NCBI GenBank assembly: GCA_029204225.1
Contig: CM055113.1
Span: forward strand, 4,904,431 to 4,968,430
DNA length: 64,000 nt
Reading direction: 5' to 3'
From: Diphasiastrum complanatum
Lineage: Eukaryota; Streptophyta; Lycopodiopsida; Lycopodiales; Lycopodiaceae
The notes under the pieces: model-generated
What the model was told of the DNA's origin: nothing
The model's database searches: none
Seen by the model: the letters and a program-made list of their open reading frames with translations, nothing else
Made by a program: the position numbers and the translations under genes
Shown: in pieces, positions 33,152 through 48,139 of the stretch
How the letters are laid out: every line of letters begins with the position of its first letter
Position numbering within the stretch: position 1 is the first letter of the stretch

Positions 33152-34270
33152 CTATAGAGAAGCCACGGGTTGAATTGGTGAACTGGCTGGTGATTCCAAG
33201 AATTTGAGACAAAATCTTCTTGGATGTTCAATACCACAGTTTTCACAAGCTGGAGGAAAGCGGAGTTTATCTGGGTAGCGAATACTAGGATGTTTACATG
33301 CACAGATAAAGCATCCTCGTATTGTGGGTAGTTGATGTGCGGTAAAGACAGCTTGGTTTGGGTTGTAAGCTTGGGCATTGGGATCCACCGGTTGAGCATT
33401 AGAATCATAGGTATAATAAACAATCGTTTCAGTAGAGTATTGCGGTTGAGTATTATCTTCCACATAGTAGGTGGCCGGATCGATGGTATTCGGATCAAGA
33501 TAATGGACAGCGTTTTGTGGGGCAGGTTGGTTAACAACAAACTATTGACGTGGGGATGTATATTGATTTGGTGCAGGTGGTCGTGGTTGGTAAACCCCTG
33601 GTGATGGCAGAGGTGTTGTGGCGGGTATGGGCGGTAAGCTCGATAGATGGCTGGTCTGGTGGCTGCTGGGAAATGATTTCGTAGTTGAGGGCATTCATTA
33701 GCAGTGTGATGCTATGAGCAGATTGGACACCAAACATTTTCCCTTGCTGGAAAGGATTTCTCAGCAATCTGTTTCATGGCGGTTTGGAAATCGGCAATTA
33801 GTTCATCCATATGAGATTGTTGAGATTTTGGCCAGGTTTCCATTTGATGTAGAAGTTCAGAAGACTGAGCAATATTATCAGATTTCGGGTGATCAGGACG
33901 GTCCAGATTCTTAGATTTCTTTTCACGATGGTCAAAGTCATCGTCGGAGCCTTCGTCTTCTTCACAGATGTCATCAGTCATCACATCTTTAAGTTGATCA
34001 TAAAGTCAACTGGTTTGAGTTCACGACGGATGTTTTTTGGCAATCCAACTAAAAATAGTTTTATGGCCATTCGTTTAGTGATATTTTCATCAAACACATT
34101 CTACTTTGAAACGTTTAAAACGGTCAATGTAGTTTCGAACAGACTCTTCGTGACGCATCTTAATATGAGTAATTTGAATGAACGGGCTCTGAGTCAGTTT
34201 GGATGGTTTGAAATGCTTGATGAGAGCGTCCTTGAGGGTGGTCTGACAGTAAACGGGCAAAATCTGTGAG
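33152..34270 (-). pseudogene. Ty3/gypsy (Athila/Tat-like) gag, copy B
   Basis: Copy of 1896-3014 with the same knuckle (CENCGIEHPRRFC) and the same capsid-type segments. A one-base loss in the stretch homologous to A 2749 (near 34005) adds a second frameshift, so B is more broken than A in this gene. Confidence 0.7.
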
Positions 34271-34589
34271 ATAGAATTCGCGGAGCTACTGAATCTTAAT
34301 GAGATCTAGCCTCAATGAAGTCGGCGTATTTTAGGACAAAGATTTTGATGAGAAATAAGGGATTTTGATAGTATATCAGGCTGTTTTCTCAAAATTTGAC
34401 TGTGGTCAGAATTCGTGGAGGTGATAAAATGAAAGATCAGGGTCTGTTAGGGTTGCAGACAGACTGGCAAATTTTGATATACCTTTTTGGTTGTGAAAAA
34501 GGTCACTTGGGTCACTTCTTTCGAAGAAAATGCCCAAGTTGACTCTTTTGTTTCTTCCCCTCGGTTTGAGAAGTTGCTCCGTAGCTCGT

Positions 34590-34702
34590 GTAGGACCTGG
34601 AGAGACGACGCGTGTTGTTTGTTGGTAGATAGAGATAAGCACACAAGCAAACATACAACACGGAAGCAAAAAACAAAAGAATTTACTTACAGGTATAGTA
34701 TA
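34590..34702. other. Leader segment present in B and lost in A
   Basis: About 111 bases between GTGTAGGA and GAAATACTT that A lacks. It ends with a copy of TTACAGGTATAGTATAGG that recurs about 95 bases further on (34776), so B carries a short direct duplication around the primer site. Confidence 0.75.
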
Positions 34703-34726
34703 GGGATGTAGAGAAATACTTAAAAA

Positions 34727-34741
34727 GCGGCAACGGCGCCA
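34727..34741 (-). promoter_or_regulatory. Primer binding site (tRNA-Asp type), minus strand, copy B
   Basis: Identical to 3355-3369 in A and in the same position between gag and the LTR-like region. Confidence 0.8.
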
Positions 34742-34742
34742 A

Positions 34743-35472
34743 TGTTGGAAGTATTTCTAGTGTGTGCGGTGGCTAGTTTTACTTACAGGTATAGTATAGG
34801 ATGTAGAGATTCGTCCACTTTTTAAGTTTCTACCAAGGTTCAAACAAAAATGCGAAACTAAGAAGTAATGACGGAAGCACTAAGGCTTACCCAACTAGTG
34901 CTCAAAACGGAAATGAAACTATCTAAGGTGATAAAATACAAACCCTTGCTAAGGCTTACCCAACTAGCAAGGTGTTTAATCTAAATTCTACTTAACACCC
35001 AAAGGGTAATAAAATAATATGGCAGTTAATATTAAGCAAATAAGCAATAAAGAACATGCCACAATAAACCGATGAAAAGGTGGCAAGAGGAGGCCCGAGC
35101 ACCTTCCCTCAAGCTATGCACCTTGCCAAAGGGAACACAAATGACATAGAATGATAATTCTCCAAAATAGATAGCAAGATAGCTTAAGCACAAAAGTGTT
35201 GGTTACAATGCAAATACCTGTCCTTTTATGGCAAGGAGGGTCTTCCGTAACTATCTACTAACTTATGGGACTAATCTGTTTCTAGCTTTTCAAGAACTTC
35301 TAACTTAGGATTTAGAACTTCAAATTTCTTAACTTAGAAAAACTTAAGATAAAATATTTCTAGTCTTAAGTTTCCCAAGTCTAAGTTCTAAATCTAAGTT
35401 TAAGCTATTTTATTATTATTTAAGCTTCTACTCATGGACTTACAAAACACATGCCATGGCTTGAAGTTTATT
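34743..35472 (-). repeat. Athila/Tat-like LTR or leader, copy B
   Basis: Copy of 3371-4100, with the twin hairpins preserved at 34876-34902 and 34944-34972 and the foldback at about 35302-35401. Confidence 0.5.
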
Positions 35473-35543
35473 GACAGATACTCATACGTGATTTTACAAA
35501 ACACATGCCACGAAGTTTTATTATTATTTTTGTATTTTCTCTG

Positions 35544-36392
35544 TGTTAGCACAGTTGCTAACAACTTGTCAGAGTGTCGCATTTTTTGTATCTTTACCAA
35601 CGTCCATTTCAACGAAGGCTGACGTCGCGGCCTTCTCACACTCATCCCATGCAACTGTGCAATCAGATTTGACAACGACAACAGCCACCCACGATCTCCC
35701 ACAGATATCACATCCACTTTGTACTTTCTTCATCTGCACACCTGTAAAAATTATGTATATATATTGGATAACATCCGTGTATTCAAAAGTGTGTGTGAAA
35801 AATATAGGAAGCATCAGAAGCTTATCAAAGATAGACAAAGTAGATGCTTTCGTGCATCGATTCTTTGTATTGTCAGTAATAGGTTTATTTCTTTTTCAAA
35901 TTGGATTAGCTTTGTGAAGCACGCAGTTTCGTCCACTATTGTCTTGTGCTCACCTACATTATTGACCTATATATTTCGCTATACTTAATCTAATTATAGC
36001 TCTATCTGCTCTGCATTCAGATTTGTGTCAATATTGCTATGCTTTTCTACATTCTGTCTGACTCTCTTATTACGTAATCTAGTTGTCTGATCTTTGCAAA
36101 TTATTATTAGTCTAGCTATTCGCGACTAATATTTAGTCTTGTCTTTTGTGACTAATTCACGATTGACAATTAGTCTAGCTGTTCACGACAAATTATCATT
36201 CTGATGTCTTCATGCTCAATGTTTGGCTATGTAATCAGATCAAACGTGATTTCTATCACTAATGTTCTATTCGAGTCTGATAGGCGTAGTCATGCTCAAG
36301 GAAAGGGTGAGATAACTCATTCCGCTGCGCACGAGCACTTTCTGTTTGACTTCGAGCTATTTTTGTTTATCACACATCCCTCTTTCCCAACA
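35544..36392 (+). repeat. Copia-I family LTR, plus strand, copy B
   Basis: Copy of 4172-5020, same 849-base length and same TGTTAG and CCAACA ends, joined directly to RNase H as in A. Confidence 0.78.
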
Positions 36393-36779
36393 TCTTCTGC
36401 AGAAGCAAAATATCTAGCTTTGTCCCAAGGAGCAAGAACATTGGTAAGATTTATAAGACTGCTTGAAGAAATTGGAATCAGCCACAAGCCTGTTTTAGTT
36501 TGGATTGACAACCAAAGTGCAATGAGAATGGCACAATACCCAAACTTTTGCTCAAGGACAGTCCATATACCTGTTCATTATCACTATGTGAGAGAACAGA
36601 TTGAAAGCAGCTTCATTCGGTTCGAATATTTGCCAACGTCATCAATAGTAGCCGATGTTATGACAAAAACCTTAGCACATGGTAAATTCAAAGAGCACAG
36701 ATCATCAATGGGAATTCAGGCAGTTAAGGTTGAAGGGAGAGTGTTGAAAGGTCAAGCAAACTGCATGATAGAAGGCTGA
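36393..36779 (+). pseudogene. Copia RNase H fragment, copy B
   Basis: Copy of 5021-5407, open to the same stop, with the same Glu and Asp active-site segments. Very few changes from A (for example Val to Ile in SRTVHIPVHY). The LTR-to-RNase H join is identical, so it predates the A/B duplication. Confidence 0.88.
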
Positions 36780-38506
36780 ATAGTAGTTGACATCCTACAA
36801 TTTAGAAGGCAGCCCAAATAAGTCAGCCTTTGCTTCCAGCTAATTGTTAGCTTTTTGTTGAAGTACTCTAAGGTAGATGGTAAGAAGATATATAGGACAG
36901 ACCTGTAGAACGTTTTTTTATCAAAGTAATGCATATTTTGCTTGTGTTCAGTCTTATTTTCAGATCTTGCTTTTGAGTGTGAAGCCTTGCGTGTGTGTCT
37001 ATTGAGTGTGTCTGGGTAAGCTTATTTTTTGATTTTCTGTTGCAGAGTTGAAGCTCTGTGTAGCTTCTGAGTTTGGTCTACTGTTCATGTCTCTCCTATG
37101 CCATCTTTTACAACTTATTGGAAGGATAGGTGTGTATTATGTTGGCACATGAGCGATTCAAGTTTTTGAATTTTTTTGTTTATGCTCAATGCATCAACAT
37201 TTGCGCATAGCTCAAAATATCTTCCTTGTGTTTTACTTTATAATTTGCAATTTATGGAGAGTTCCCTTATCTCGGTCTTCCTCATGATGTTACTAGAGTA
37301 TGTCATTTGAAACTGGTCATCTCTTAATTCATGAAGTTTGTGCTACCTACACGGTTGTAGACAATTTATGCTCAATGTTGTAAAAATGTTTCTATTTATT
37401 TTAGAGGATATTAATTCCTATTAACTTGGGGTGTTACCTCAAACTAACACATGTGAAAGTCGTAAATCTCGCCTCTGTTTCTGTTGTCGGTTTTTTGCTC
37501 TCCTCATTGTTATATAATGAGTTGGTGTTATCAAGGTGATATTTGTGTATTTCGTTATGAGATCAAAATATCAATCCCTTCATACATATTGCTCTTGCCT
37601 ATACCGACCATTTAAAGGCTATCACTAACATTTGGGTTTTTTTTGTAGAGATTTGGTAGAATCTATGCTCCATAACAATCATTTGGTAGAAACTTAGAAT
37701 ATTGATCCCAAAAGATTATTGTAGTTTGACTCCACATATTGGGTTAGGGGGGATTTTTGAGAGGTTTACAATTAATTAGTGTTCATATTTTACGATGATT
37801 CACTTGATGACACCCTTTATCAAACAATCCATTGTTTATCCTTTAAATTGATATTATGTTGATGATGTTAACTAAATTAAACAATGAAAATTTGTGGTAT
37901 TTTACAAGCTTTTTGAGTTATCAAATATTCTAGACATATTTTATTAGTGAGCTATGGATCTATAACTGCAAAAAAGTCTATTATCCATCCATTATTCCTA
38001 TGGATGAAGGAGCACTTTCTTTGATGTACACCACAAGTTTGATAGGAAAGGTGTGTACATGCGTGTCATGTTTCAAGATTCCATACACGTAAAATTACCT
38101 ACTACTATTGAGTAGAGCTATATTAGAGCATGTTCAAGATTCCATACACCTAAAATTACCTACTAGGATTCTATGCTGCTGCTACTCCTGGCCATGGCCA
38201 TGGCCATTACATCCATTCTAATATATTCTAGTAATTCTAGTGAGAGTTGAAAAGGCTATGGTAGATGGTATGGATATGGAGATCACAGTCTTATGTATGT
38301 GAAGTTGTGGACAGTGGAGATGGCAGATGGTTATTGTCGGACTTTGCTCACCTTTGTTGATCGTGGGGATGGTGAGTGTTGGCAGTAGGGAGGTGGGTGT
38401 TGCAGAATGTTTAGTTCGCAAGCCATGCACAAGAAAGTGCCGTGGGCTTGAGCACCCAATGAAGGCCTTGAGAATTCTCAATGTCCCATAAGTAACTACT
38501 TGCCTT
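36780..38506. other. AT-rich stretch, copy of 5408-7117
   Basis: No gene. Differs from A by the replaced segment at 37194-37257 and small indels. Confidence 0.5.
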
Positions 38507-39488
38507 GAAGGAAACATGCTTGATGGGTGGGTACTCTAATCCATTCTCTCAGCCCTCGTGTATGTCCTCCTGCGATGATATTTTATCTGATTCGTTTGTG
38601 CTGCAGGTTTCAGCTTATTACTAGGAGTTGTCATCACTCGCCTGCATTCCTACTTGAAACAAAATCGCTCCAACTGCAACTCCAGATTCACGAAAGCAAG
38701 CCGAAATGGATCAGACAGAGTATCTGCGGGTGATGAGCGTGCATAGCTCAGTTAAACAAAAAGTCATAAATGAGGAAGCTGCTCTAGCTGAGGTGAGATC
38801 TTTAACAGATTGATCATGGATTTGAGACTAAAGTTGGAGCATTTAGAACTTGACTCATACCAAAAAGGACAGACAAATATCTGAGTCTATTGCTATTGTA
38901 TTCGTCCTCCTAGAAATCATAATCCTCCAAAAATAGCCGATCGTGTGTGTCTCACCCACAACAACCTTTGCATGCAACGATAGTGAAGACCCTGAAAATG
39001 GCAAGAAACGAGAAATGTGATGGCGAAACAGAGAATATCCTGAAAATGGCAAAAAACGTGAACTCGGACTGGAAGGCCACATCATGACACATCAAAAGAA
39101 AACCCACGTGTCAACCTCTACATAATCAAGCACCCTCAACCAAAATATATTTAAATATTTAAAAAAGAAAATAAGAAACTGCAATAGCTACAAAAAAAAT
39201 CTAAGAAAAAGTCAATCTATTTATAATTGCCACATGTCCTATTGAGAGAAATTTAAAATACAAATTGAAAATATTTACTTATGTCTTTAAAATGGAAATC
39301 ACAACACAAGTAGTTCAATCTTTAACATGAATGCTAAGTCCTCCTTGCAAAGCAAGGCAAGGCCAAAAGCCACCATAGGAATGCATCTGCATGTAGGAAT
39401 GCACTAGAGAATCCATGCGCACATCACTACATGAATGCATGCAGGAATGCAAGAGAGAATCCACGTGCCTATCACGGACAGAGCCACC
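38507..39488 (+). repeat. R1 dispersed repeat, copy B-1
   Basis: Copy of 7118-8099 in unit B with only scattered substitutions. Confidence 0.75.
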
Positions 39489-39928
39489 ACATATAGATTA
39501 AACCTGAAACGCATCTACCTTATTAATTCATTAAAACTACGTTTGCGTTTTAATTAGGTATTTGTTAAATACATGGCAACTTCAGAAATCAGTATAAATA
39601 TGAAAATAAGTAAATAAAAAAAAATTCCAATTAATTATTTTGAACACAAGCATATCAATTTTTATTGTGTCTAGAAGCTATGCCAAAACAAAAGCAAAAT
39701 TTTTACAATTTTGTCCTATGCTTAAATTTGAGCTATCAGCTCAAAGAAGATAACCACGTGGCACATTGTAAAACATAGATATGCATTAAGATCAAAGGTT
39801 GTGATTGGATATATATTGAAACTATTGATGTTCATGATACCTTCTAAATCAGAAACCAATCAAAATCTCTCTCTCTCTCTCTTTCTGTGAAGGTCGCTCG
39901 GCTCTCAAGAATCCCATCATCCACCAGC

Positions 39929-40068
<140 letters not shown>

Positions 40069-40179
40069 TCGAGCTGAAGCTACTCATGTCATGCACCAGA
40101 AAAGAGAGAGAAAGAGTCGTTGACAATAGAGAAGAAGAACCAACAGCTGCTGACACAAAAGATAGTGGTGAAGCATTTG

Positions 40180-40812
<633 letters not shown>

Positions 40813-40950
40813 CCCCACGTCAAGGAACTGCTATTGGACTTATGATCTTTGCCACTCTATTGGTCATTCTGGCTTCTATGATATTTCGCATTATCTGCAA
40901 AGGTACGATCGAACATCACATGGATCAGTTCATCTTTGGACCCAGATTCA

Positions 40951-41621
40951 GGAAACATGCTTGATGGGTGCGTACTCTAATCCATTCTCTCAGCCCTCAC
41001 GTATGTCCTCCTGCGATGATATTTTATTTGATTCGTTTGTGTCTGCAGGTTTCAGCTTATTACTAGGATTTGTCATCATTCGCCTGCATTCCTACTTGCA
41101 ACAAAATCGCTCCAACTGCAACTCTAGATCTCACGAAAACAAGCCGAAACGGCTCAGACGGAGTATCTGGGGGCGATGAGGGAGCATAGCTCAATTAAAC
41201 AACAAGTGAGAGATGAGGAAGCTGCTCTAGATGAGGTGAGATCTTTAACGGATTGTTCATAGATTTGAGACTAAAGTTGGAGCGTTTAGAACTTGACTCA
41301 TACCAAAAAGGACAGACAGATATCTGAGTCTATTGCTATTGTATACGTCTTTCCAGAGATCATAATCCTCCAAAAACAGACGATCATGTGCGTTTCACCC
41401 ACAACAACCTTTGCATGCAATGACAGTGAAGACCCTGAAAATGGCAAACATCATGCCACATCAAAAGAAAACCCACGTGTCAACCTCTACATAATCAAGC
41501 CATTTAAAAATATAAAAAAGAATAAATGAAAAAGAAATAGCTACAAAAAGAAATTCAAAAAATAGTCAGTCTATTGACAATTGCTATATGTCCTACTGAG
41601 AAGAATTTAAAATACAAATTC
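40951..41621 (+). repeat. R1 dispersed repeat, copy B-2
   Basis: Copy of 9438-10108, truncated at the same base against the gypsy integrase fragment. Confidence 0.75.
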
Positions 41622-42042
41622 AAAATATTTACATCATAGGACTAAATCCAATTGCAGAGTGCTTCCAACTATGATATGCAAACTCAATCATTGAAGTACA
41701 TTTTCCTATCACCTAGAGACATATGCTCTAAGCATATCCTCCATCTACTGGTTGGTAAGTTCGGTCTGCCCATTGGATTCTAGGTGACCATACAATGCTA
41801 TATAAATAGTATTTTCCAGTCTTTCAAAGACCGATTGTTGAAACTTGTCTGCGAACTTAAAATCACGATGACCAACCATATCATTTGGTAAACAAAACCG
41901 CCTGAACAACTTCTCAGTGAAAAGTTGGCAAGCTTTGAAACCTTGACAGTAGTCTTTGCTGGAATAAATTATGCCATCTCAATGAGCCTGTCAACCACAA
42001 CCCAAATGGCATCATCACTCTTCCCAAATTTATTGAAATTCT
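41622..42042 (-). pseudogene. Ty3/gypsy integrase core fragment, copy B
   Basis: Copy of 10109-10530 with the same stops. One extra base is missing in the segment homologous to KFAQLF (near 41928), adding a frameshift. Confidence 0.85.
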
Positions 42043-42072
42043 TTCCCATTTATTATCGGAAATTTCAACGGA

Positions 42073-42488
42073 TGTAACAGACCAACTGTGACAAGTAATG
42101 TTTGATTGTTACCCCCAAATGGTATTTTAAATGGGATAATCAAGGCCAAGTCTACGTGCTATGATTAGGGGCTTATTCTCAGTAGCGATAGTCTAAGTTA
42201 GAGTTTGACTCTAGTCAATGGTATATGTGCATGAACATGTGCACTATTTTTATTTTGTGCTGTAGCAGATTGACATGATTCTCTCCAGGCTTCAGCAAAA
42301 AGTCTATATAATGGGTACCTGCGCCCCTCTCTAGTATGGAACAATAAAAGATTTACTACAATCACAGATTGTTGGGTAAGACTTCCTATGGTTGTGACTG
42401 ACTACGAGATCTGTATTATTTTTCTGTCTTATTTTTCATATTTTGTGAGTGCTAATAAGATTATCTTACTCTTGGGACAATTCTAACA
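42073..42488 (+). repeat. Single LTR, copy B
   Basis: Same 416-base length and termini as 10561-10976, followed by the same split primer site. The GA run in its leader is longer (about 42530-42572). Confidence 0.72.
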
Positions 42489-42508
42489 TGGTATTTATTA
42501 ATCAGAGC

Positions 42509-42526
42509 ACAGTTTGATTGAGGAGT

Positions 42527-42579
<53 letters not shown>

Positions 42580-45555
42580 AATTGTAATCAGATTGCTGAA
42601 GTTAAGAAACTTCAGTACTGTTGAAGATCGCTACAGAATAGTGACTGCAAGGACAGCTGCTGATTTAGTTTACTGCTGGAGAATATTCTCTAGGAGATCA
42701 TCACTGCTGTTAAACAGCAAGGTTTGTGCTAACGCACGCCGGAAAATCACTACTGTTTTGTTGTTTGCTTTCATGCAGGAAGATCGTGATGATCTAAGGA
42801 AGATCAAGATAGCATCAAGAAGCCCGAGCCGACCTCGATGTTGCATGTTACAAGGAAGATCACTGGCAGTACACAGCTGGTGCTGATGGAAAGAAGATTG
42901 CTTGCATGCAAGGTTTGGAAGTCAACAGGTTGTAACAAATTTGCTACATAAGGCAGATCACAGCTTGTTGCATTCTTTAAACTGATCCTAGCAACCCCAC
43001 TGGATCAGATCGATGCACCTGCAGCAGTTGATTGAGTCGCTGCTCACTAGTTATTGAAAATCGCAGATTGCTGCAAGGACAGCAAAGTCATTGAAGCTAC
43101 ACGTGTATGGTCTACTGACTAGAATCACTTATTTCCACTAAATCGTTGGAGGACAAACATTGTTCGGGAGGGACATTGCTAGCCAAGGAATCTGCTTGCT
43201 CACCTGAGGCAGCAGTTCGTACACCTGGCCACTATTCGGGAATATCTACCTACATGACTACGTGATCTTTGGCTAAGAGGATTTCATTGACAAGTTTGCT
43301 TCCAACACGCCATAAGGAGATTGTTGTCCATCAGTGAGTTTTGCTGGTTATACATTGCAAGTTTTTGCTGACCATTCTTTGTGAGTTTTGTTATTCAGTA
43401 AGGAAATGACTACCCATGACGAGTAGAACCAGCCATTGGATTGAGAGTCAAAATCTGAAAAAATTGAAGAAAGAGAAGTTGGCAAAGACTAGAAAAACTC
43501 AGATTTTGAAGAACCATCATAGTTGGAAAACGCTTGACAAACGGAATTAGGGCATCAAAACCCTAAAAGGATAGGTGGATTAAAAGTTGACCACATCCAA
43601 AGGACAAGATATCTACCAAGGCTACACAAGGTCAAAGGACAAAGATACACACGGTCAAAGTATAGGTAATCGGTGGATACACACGTCCAGTCAAAGGGCA
43701 GTAACTAAAACTTTATGATTTGAAATACAATTTTTCACCTTGTGTCAAAGTCAAAGAGATGAAGTCATTAGAGGAAAATCATAACATGGTGCAAATTGGT
43801 TTGCAAGTCATAGGTGATGATGTTATGGTAATCAAAGACGGTTCTAGATTCTTTCTAGATGCTAGTGAAATATTTACATATATATCTGATTTACAGGATG
43901 TTCAAAGGGATCAAGGACATCGACTTTTAAGTACACCTAGAGGCTAAAAAGAGTGCTCCGTGCACAATGGCGATGTCAAAAGTCCAAAATAATGACTTGC
44001 TATTTTTTTCTTAGCAGCGCCCACCCCCCCCTTGTTTGGTGGTAAATTGAAAGCCAAGATGACTTCGAAACAAAAAATGCTTCTCGCCACGAACTGCCAA
44101 CTACTTGCTCTCATAAAGGGCCAAATAAGTTTTGGCGTCCACTAAAAGGTTTTTTCGGTGAAAACACTAGTACCATACTTGTAAGTGAGAGTGCCCTTCG
44201 TTTGAAGTTCATAACCCTTCTTTTGGTCAAAATCAACTTAAGGGCTTGAAAATAAGAACTATATATACTTTTGAATTGTTTTTTCACACTCACCAAACTT
44301 CACCCTTCAAACAAATCTGCACTTCAGGGAATTTTTAATGAACAGAATTGCACTTTAACGCTTCACCACCCCTTTGGGTCCTTTCAGATCTCATCTAGTA
44401 GTTAGTTCTGATCCAACAGTTGTCGTTGATTCTCCAGCGACCATCAATTCAGATGGACCCGAATCGGACAAAACACATTGAATCGGACAAAACACACACA
44501 GGTCAGAATCCACTACAGAGGCCTTCAGGTTGGGCACGCACGACCATCACGCGCGCGCTCCCTCTCTCTCTCTCTCTCTCTCTCTCAACTTACATTATTG
44601 TTATTTTTCATACCTGAACCCTAAAAAACCCTAACCCTAAAGACCTATTTCTATTTCTCTCTCTCCCTCCGCTCTCACGGCTCTGTGTCCTCCCAGCATC
44701 ACCCTCTCTCTTCGACATAGCCGCTCTATGCAACAACCGCAGCATGTGCAGCGCAGCTAGCACAGGATTCTACTGCTCTATGCAACAATCGCAGCAGCTG
44801 CAGCCCAGCTAGCACAACTTATGCTATGAAGATTCCAGGCACCGAACCATTAGCGCTCTCTCTCTCTCTCTCTGGATCCATCGCTAGCCCGCTCTCTCTA
44901 GAAATTTCCAAAAGCACACGTTATCTCTCTAGAATGCCCGTGTTTGCCCTTCAATCGCACTTGAACTGCCATCAACGACGTTCTAGGGCAAACGTGGACC
45001 AATAAATATTTGCAAAACCTCCATCGCTGCTGACATTCTCTCTCTCTCTCTCTTCCCTTTCTTTGATTTTTTCAAGCAAGTAGATGAAGATCTTAGCTCC
45101 ATAGTGCGCACTACATTTAATGGGTACGGCCTCCCAGCCTCCGATTCACCCTACTCCAGTACCTTCCTACAACAACTCATAGATCCAAAAAATAATTTGT
45201 ATGATGAAAGATTCAGCTTTTCACAATTACAAACCCTAGCCTGGGGTTTTTGCCTTTTCTTGGTGATGCTTCCATCAATTACAGAGGTTATTTTGGCATA
45301 TCCCATCTTATCTGGGTCACCCTAACGCAGGCTAACAGCTGGAACTTACGGCATCACAAACGAGGCAATATCAGCTACAAACCTTTCCGATTTGCTTCAA
45401 AAACTTCCAGCCTTCCAAAAGCGAGCCAGGCTCACAGTGTCGCATGGAATTTCATTGAATTATCGCTGACTGCCTGATAGAGTTCCTTTCTGCAATCCTG
45501 TTCAGCCTAAAGCCACAAATATGTTGCACCACTGACAATTGCCTCCGCAACGTGA
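42509..45555. other. Leader and promoter-like region, copy B
   Basis: Copy of 10997-14019. The ACCCTAA cluster at 44612-44640 is cleaner here than in A. No recognised gene. Confidence 0.4.
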
Positions 45556-45566
45556 CTCTGATACCA

Positions 45567-47917
45567 ACTTCACTAAAAGTCGATTCACAAAACGGCATAA
45601 CCCACCGATAAACTGAAAAGTACAAAGTAACATAAAGCAGAAAGCACTTGGAGCAACTCTCCACAAAAGCATTACCACATTGTACTGATTAACACGACAC
45701 AAGCAATAATTACAAGTTATGTACCTGATGGGGCTTAGCAGTAGTAGCCCATCAGTCTTAGAGCCTAGAGAGAGAAAATGGAACCGTAAAAGACACTCTT
45801 AGCGTTTGCTATTTTTAACTATTGGCCAATCAACAATAGGTGCCACATAATTAAAAAAAGGCCCAACCACATAAATCCTAATTCGTTTGTAAATTTCGTT
45901 TTTTAAGCTCATTTTGGTGCAAGAGAGGATGAGAGAAAGACAGAGAAAAGAGAGACTTGTGAGCTATGGTGAATGCTTTAACATTCACCTTCATGCTTGC
46001 TGAAAATGTGAAGTAGGTTGCTACTTTCCTTCTTTTGTTTTGAGAACTACATGATGAAGCGCTAGTGCATAGGAAGGTTAGGTATTTGTAATAATCTAAG
46101 CTTATGTTTGTGCTAATTGTTTGCAAGTAATGTCTTAATGCATCTTTGTACTCAAGCAACTCTCTTAGTGCTTCATTTGGATAAGATTTGTTACTACAAG
46201 GACAAGGCGAAAACACGGAGTTTGAGGCATTTATCCTCTTGTTCTAGGCTTGTCTCCTTCTCTATCTCCACTTTTTGCATCAAATGGTTCCATTAAGGTG
46301 GACAAAAGGCTCCATTAAAAAGGTAGTTTTCATTTTGAATGCAAGAAAGCCAAAACAGCCAAAAGGCTACCCAAAAGAAAATATTTGAAGAAACGACAAA
46401 ACAAGACTCAAAAAGCTCAAAGATCTACAAAACGATGATAGAATAGAGTTAGATAGGTGCATTTGTCTGTTTATGATCCATGTCTTATTCCTTTTCAGCA
46501 AATAATTCTCTACAAAGATGAGGTAGGTTGTCTACCTTTATGGAAGAGTGAGTAACACATTCTCTCCACTCTTAGAAACTATTGCCTTTTCTAGCTATCA
46601 TCATGTTTTTTTCTCATTGGTTTAGTCCCTACGCTTGTCATTGTGAACAGGTGTACTACATGAGTTTACATTCATTTTTTCTCAATCATAAACAATGTAT
46701 TAAATATTTACACTCTTTCATTGCAACTATCTATTGTGGACAATAGTTCCATGATGATAACAATTTTATTAACTTAACATTATTAAAAGTGTAGGTATTT
46801 TTTCAATATGATCAACTAAACAACAAGTGGTGGCATATTGTTCAAATTAAGCAATGTGCAAAACATGTATTTGAAAATGCGTATATTGAGAATGAAATGG
46901 AGGACTTGAATATTGACAAAACGAACATAGTACAACTTATATTAGGACAGGTATTTGACTTAAGGACTCTCCAACAAGACACATTATGAAGTTTGGAGAG
47001 GCTCCAAAACTTTATTATCAAACCTCAAAGTATTTGAATGTATTGTCGATGTGCAAATACTAGAAAAGATCAAAAACAAGTTGCACTCCCATAGTATCAA
47101 CTAGCTACGCAATTTTGTCCCGATTTATATCGAATATAAATTTTTAAGTCAAGTGGTCTATATGCAATATTAAAAATTGACTTATACATGTTGCATAGAG
47201 CATCTTCATATAGTTCCATCATTTTCTCGAATTTTTAAGTATGGTAGAGATTAACTCATGATTCATAGAATATTGCCCTACACGAAGGGCACTAAAGTGT
47301 ATAAGCCACTAGCCTCCATTGCTCTACATGAAGAGCATAGACTCTAAACGGAGCAAAGAGCCTAAACTTCATCCCCTAATAATAGAAGATCAATATATAT
47401 CTCAGTGGGTGGTGGTTCAATTATTCGGACGAATTCTAGGACTGTAACCCCATTACGAATAAAATGATTCATGAAAAAGTTTGGAGGATAAAAAATGTTG
47501 TTATTTGATATTTATATATTCTAGTGTTTTGCAGTGAGAACATTACAAAAAGGCACACTGATCTCATGACACTATAGATATAGCGGAGAGAGGCACTTCA
47601 AGAATGATCCCTAACTCTACCTTGTAGGTTGAGAATACGACCCAAAACTTACAATGAGCATTGCCATAGTGTTCTTTTGGATCAGAACAACTAAAATGTT
47701 ATTGCAAGCTAACATTAGATTAGAACGAAACACACCTTTTATAAGAGACAAATATTAATAGCATTCAAAGCCATTTCGAATGAGTTTTCCATAGGTGCTA
47801 TACCTCAACTAAGTTTATGTTCCTATTTTGAGAACCTTTTTGGAATCCAATGTATATGTAATTGGCATAGGCCAATTGGTTTTTCATGATGACAAGAAAT
47901 ATCCTTCGGGAGGGGTT
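45567..47917. other. AT-rich region, copy B
   Basis: Copy of 14031-16373. The minus-strand tRNA-Met-type core lies just before it at 45556-45566. A 112-codon minus-strand frame at 45878-46216 opens because of a small insertion near 46062. I do not recognise it and regard it as chance. Confidence 0.4.
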
Positions 47918-48099
47918 GGGGGGTCCCCATCTTGACCACTCAATGCTTCCGTTGTTTGTGAATGAATTTATGTGATCCATTGTTTTTGAGTTTTAAAGTC
48001 TAATTTGATTTCATTTAAGTTGATTTAAGACTTGTTTTATGTGATTGATAAAACAATAAGTCTATTGACCTTTAAGATTTTAAAACACCCTCCCTTGAG

Positions 48100-48139
<40 letters not shown>

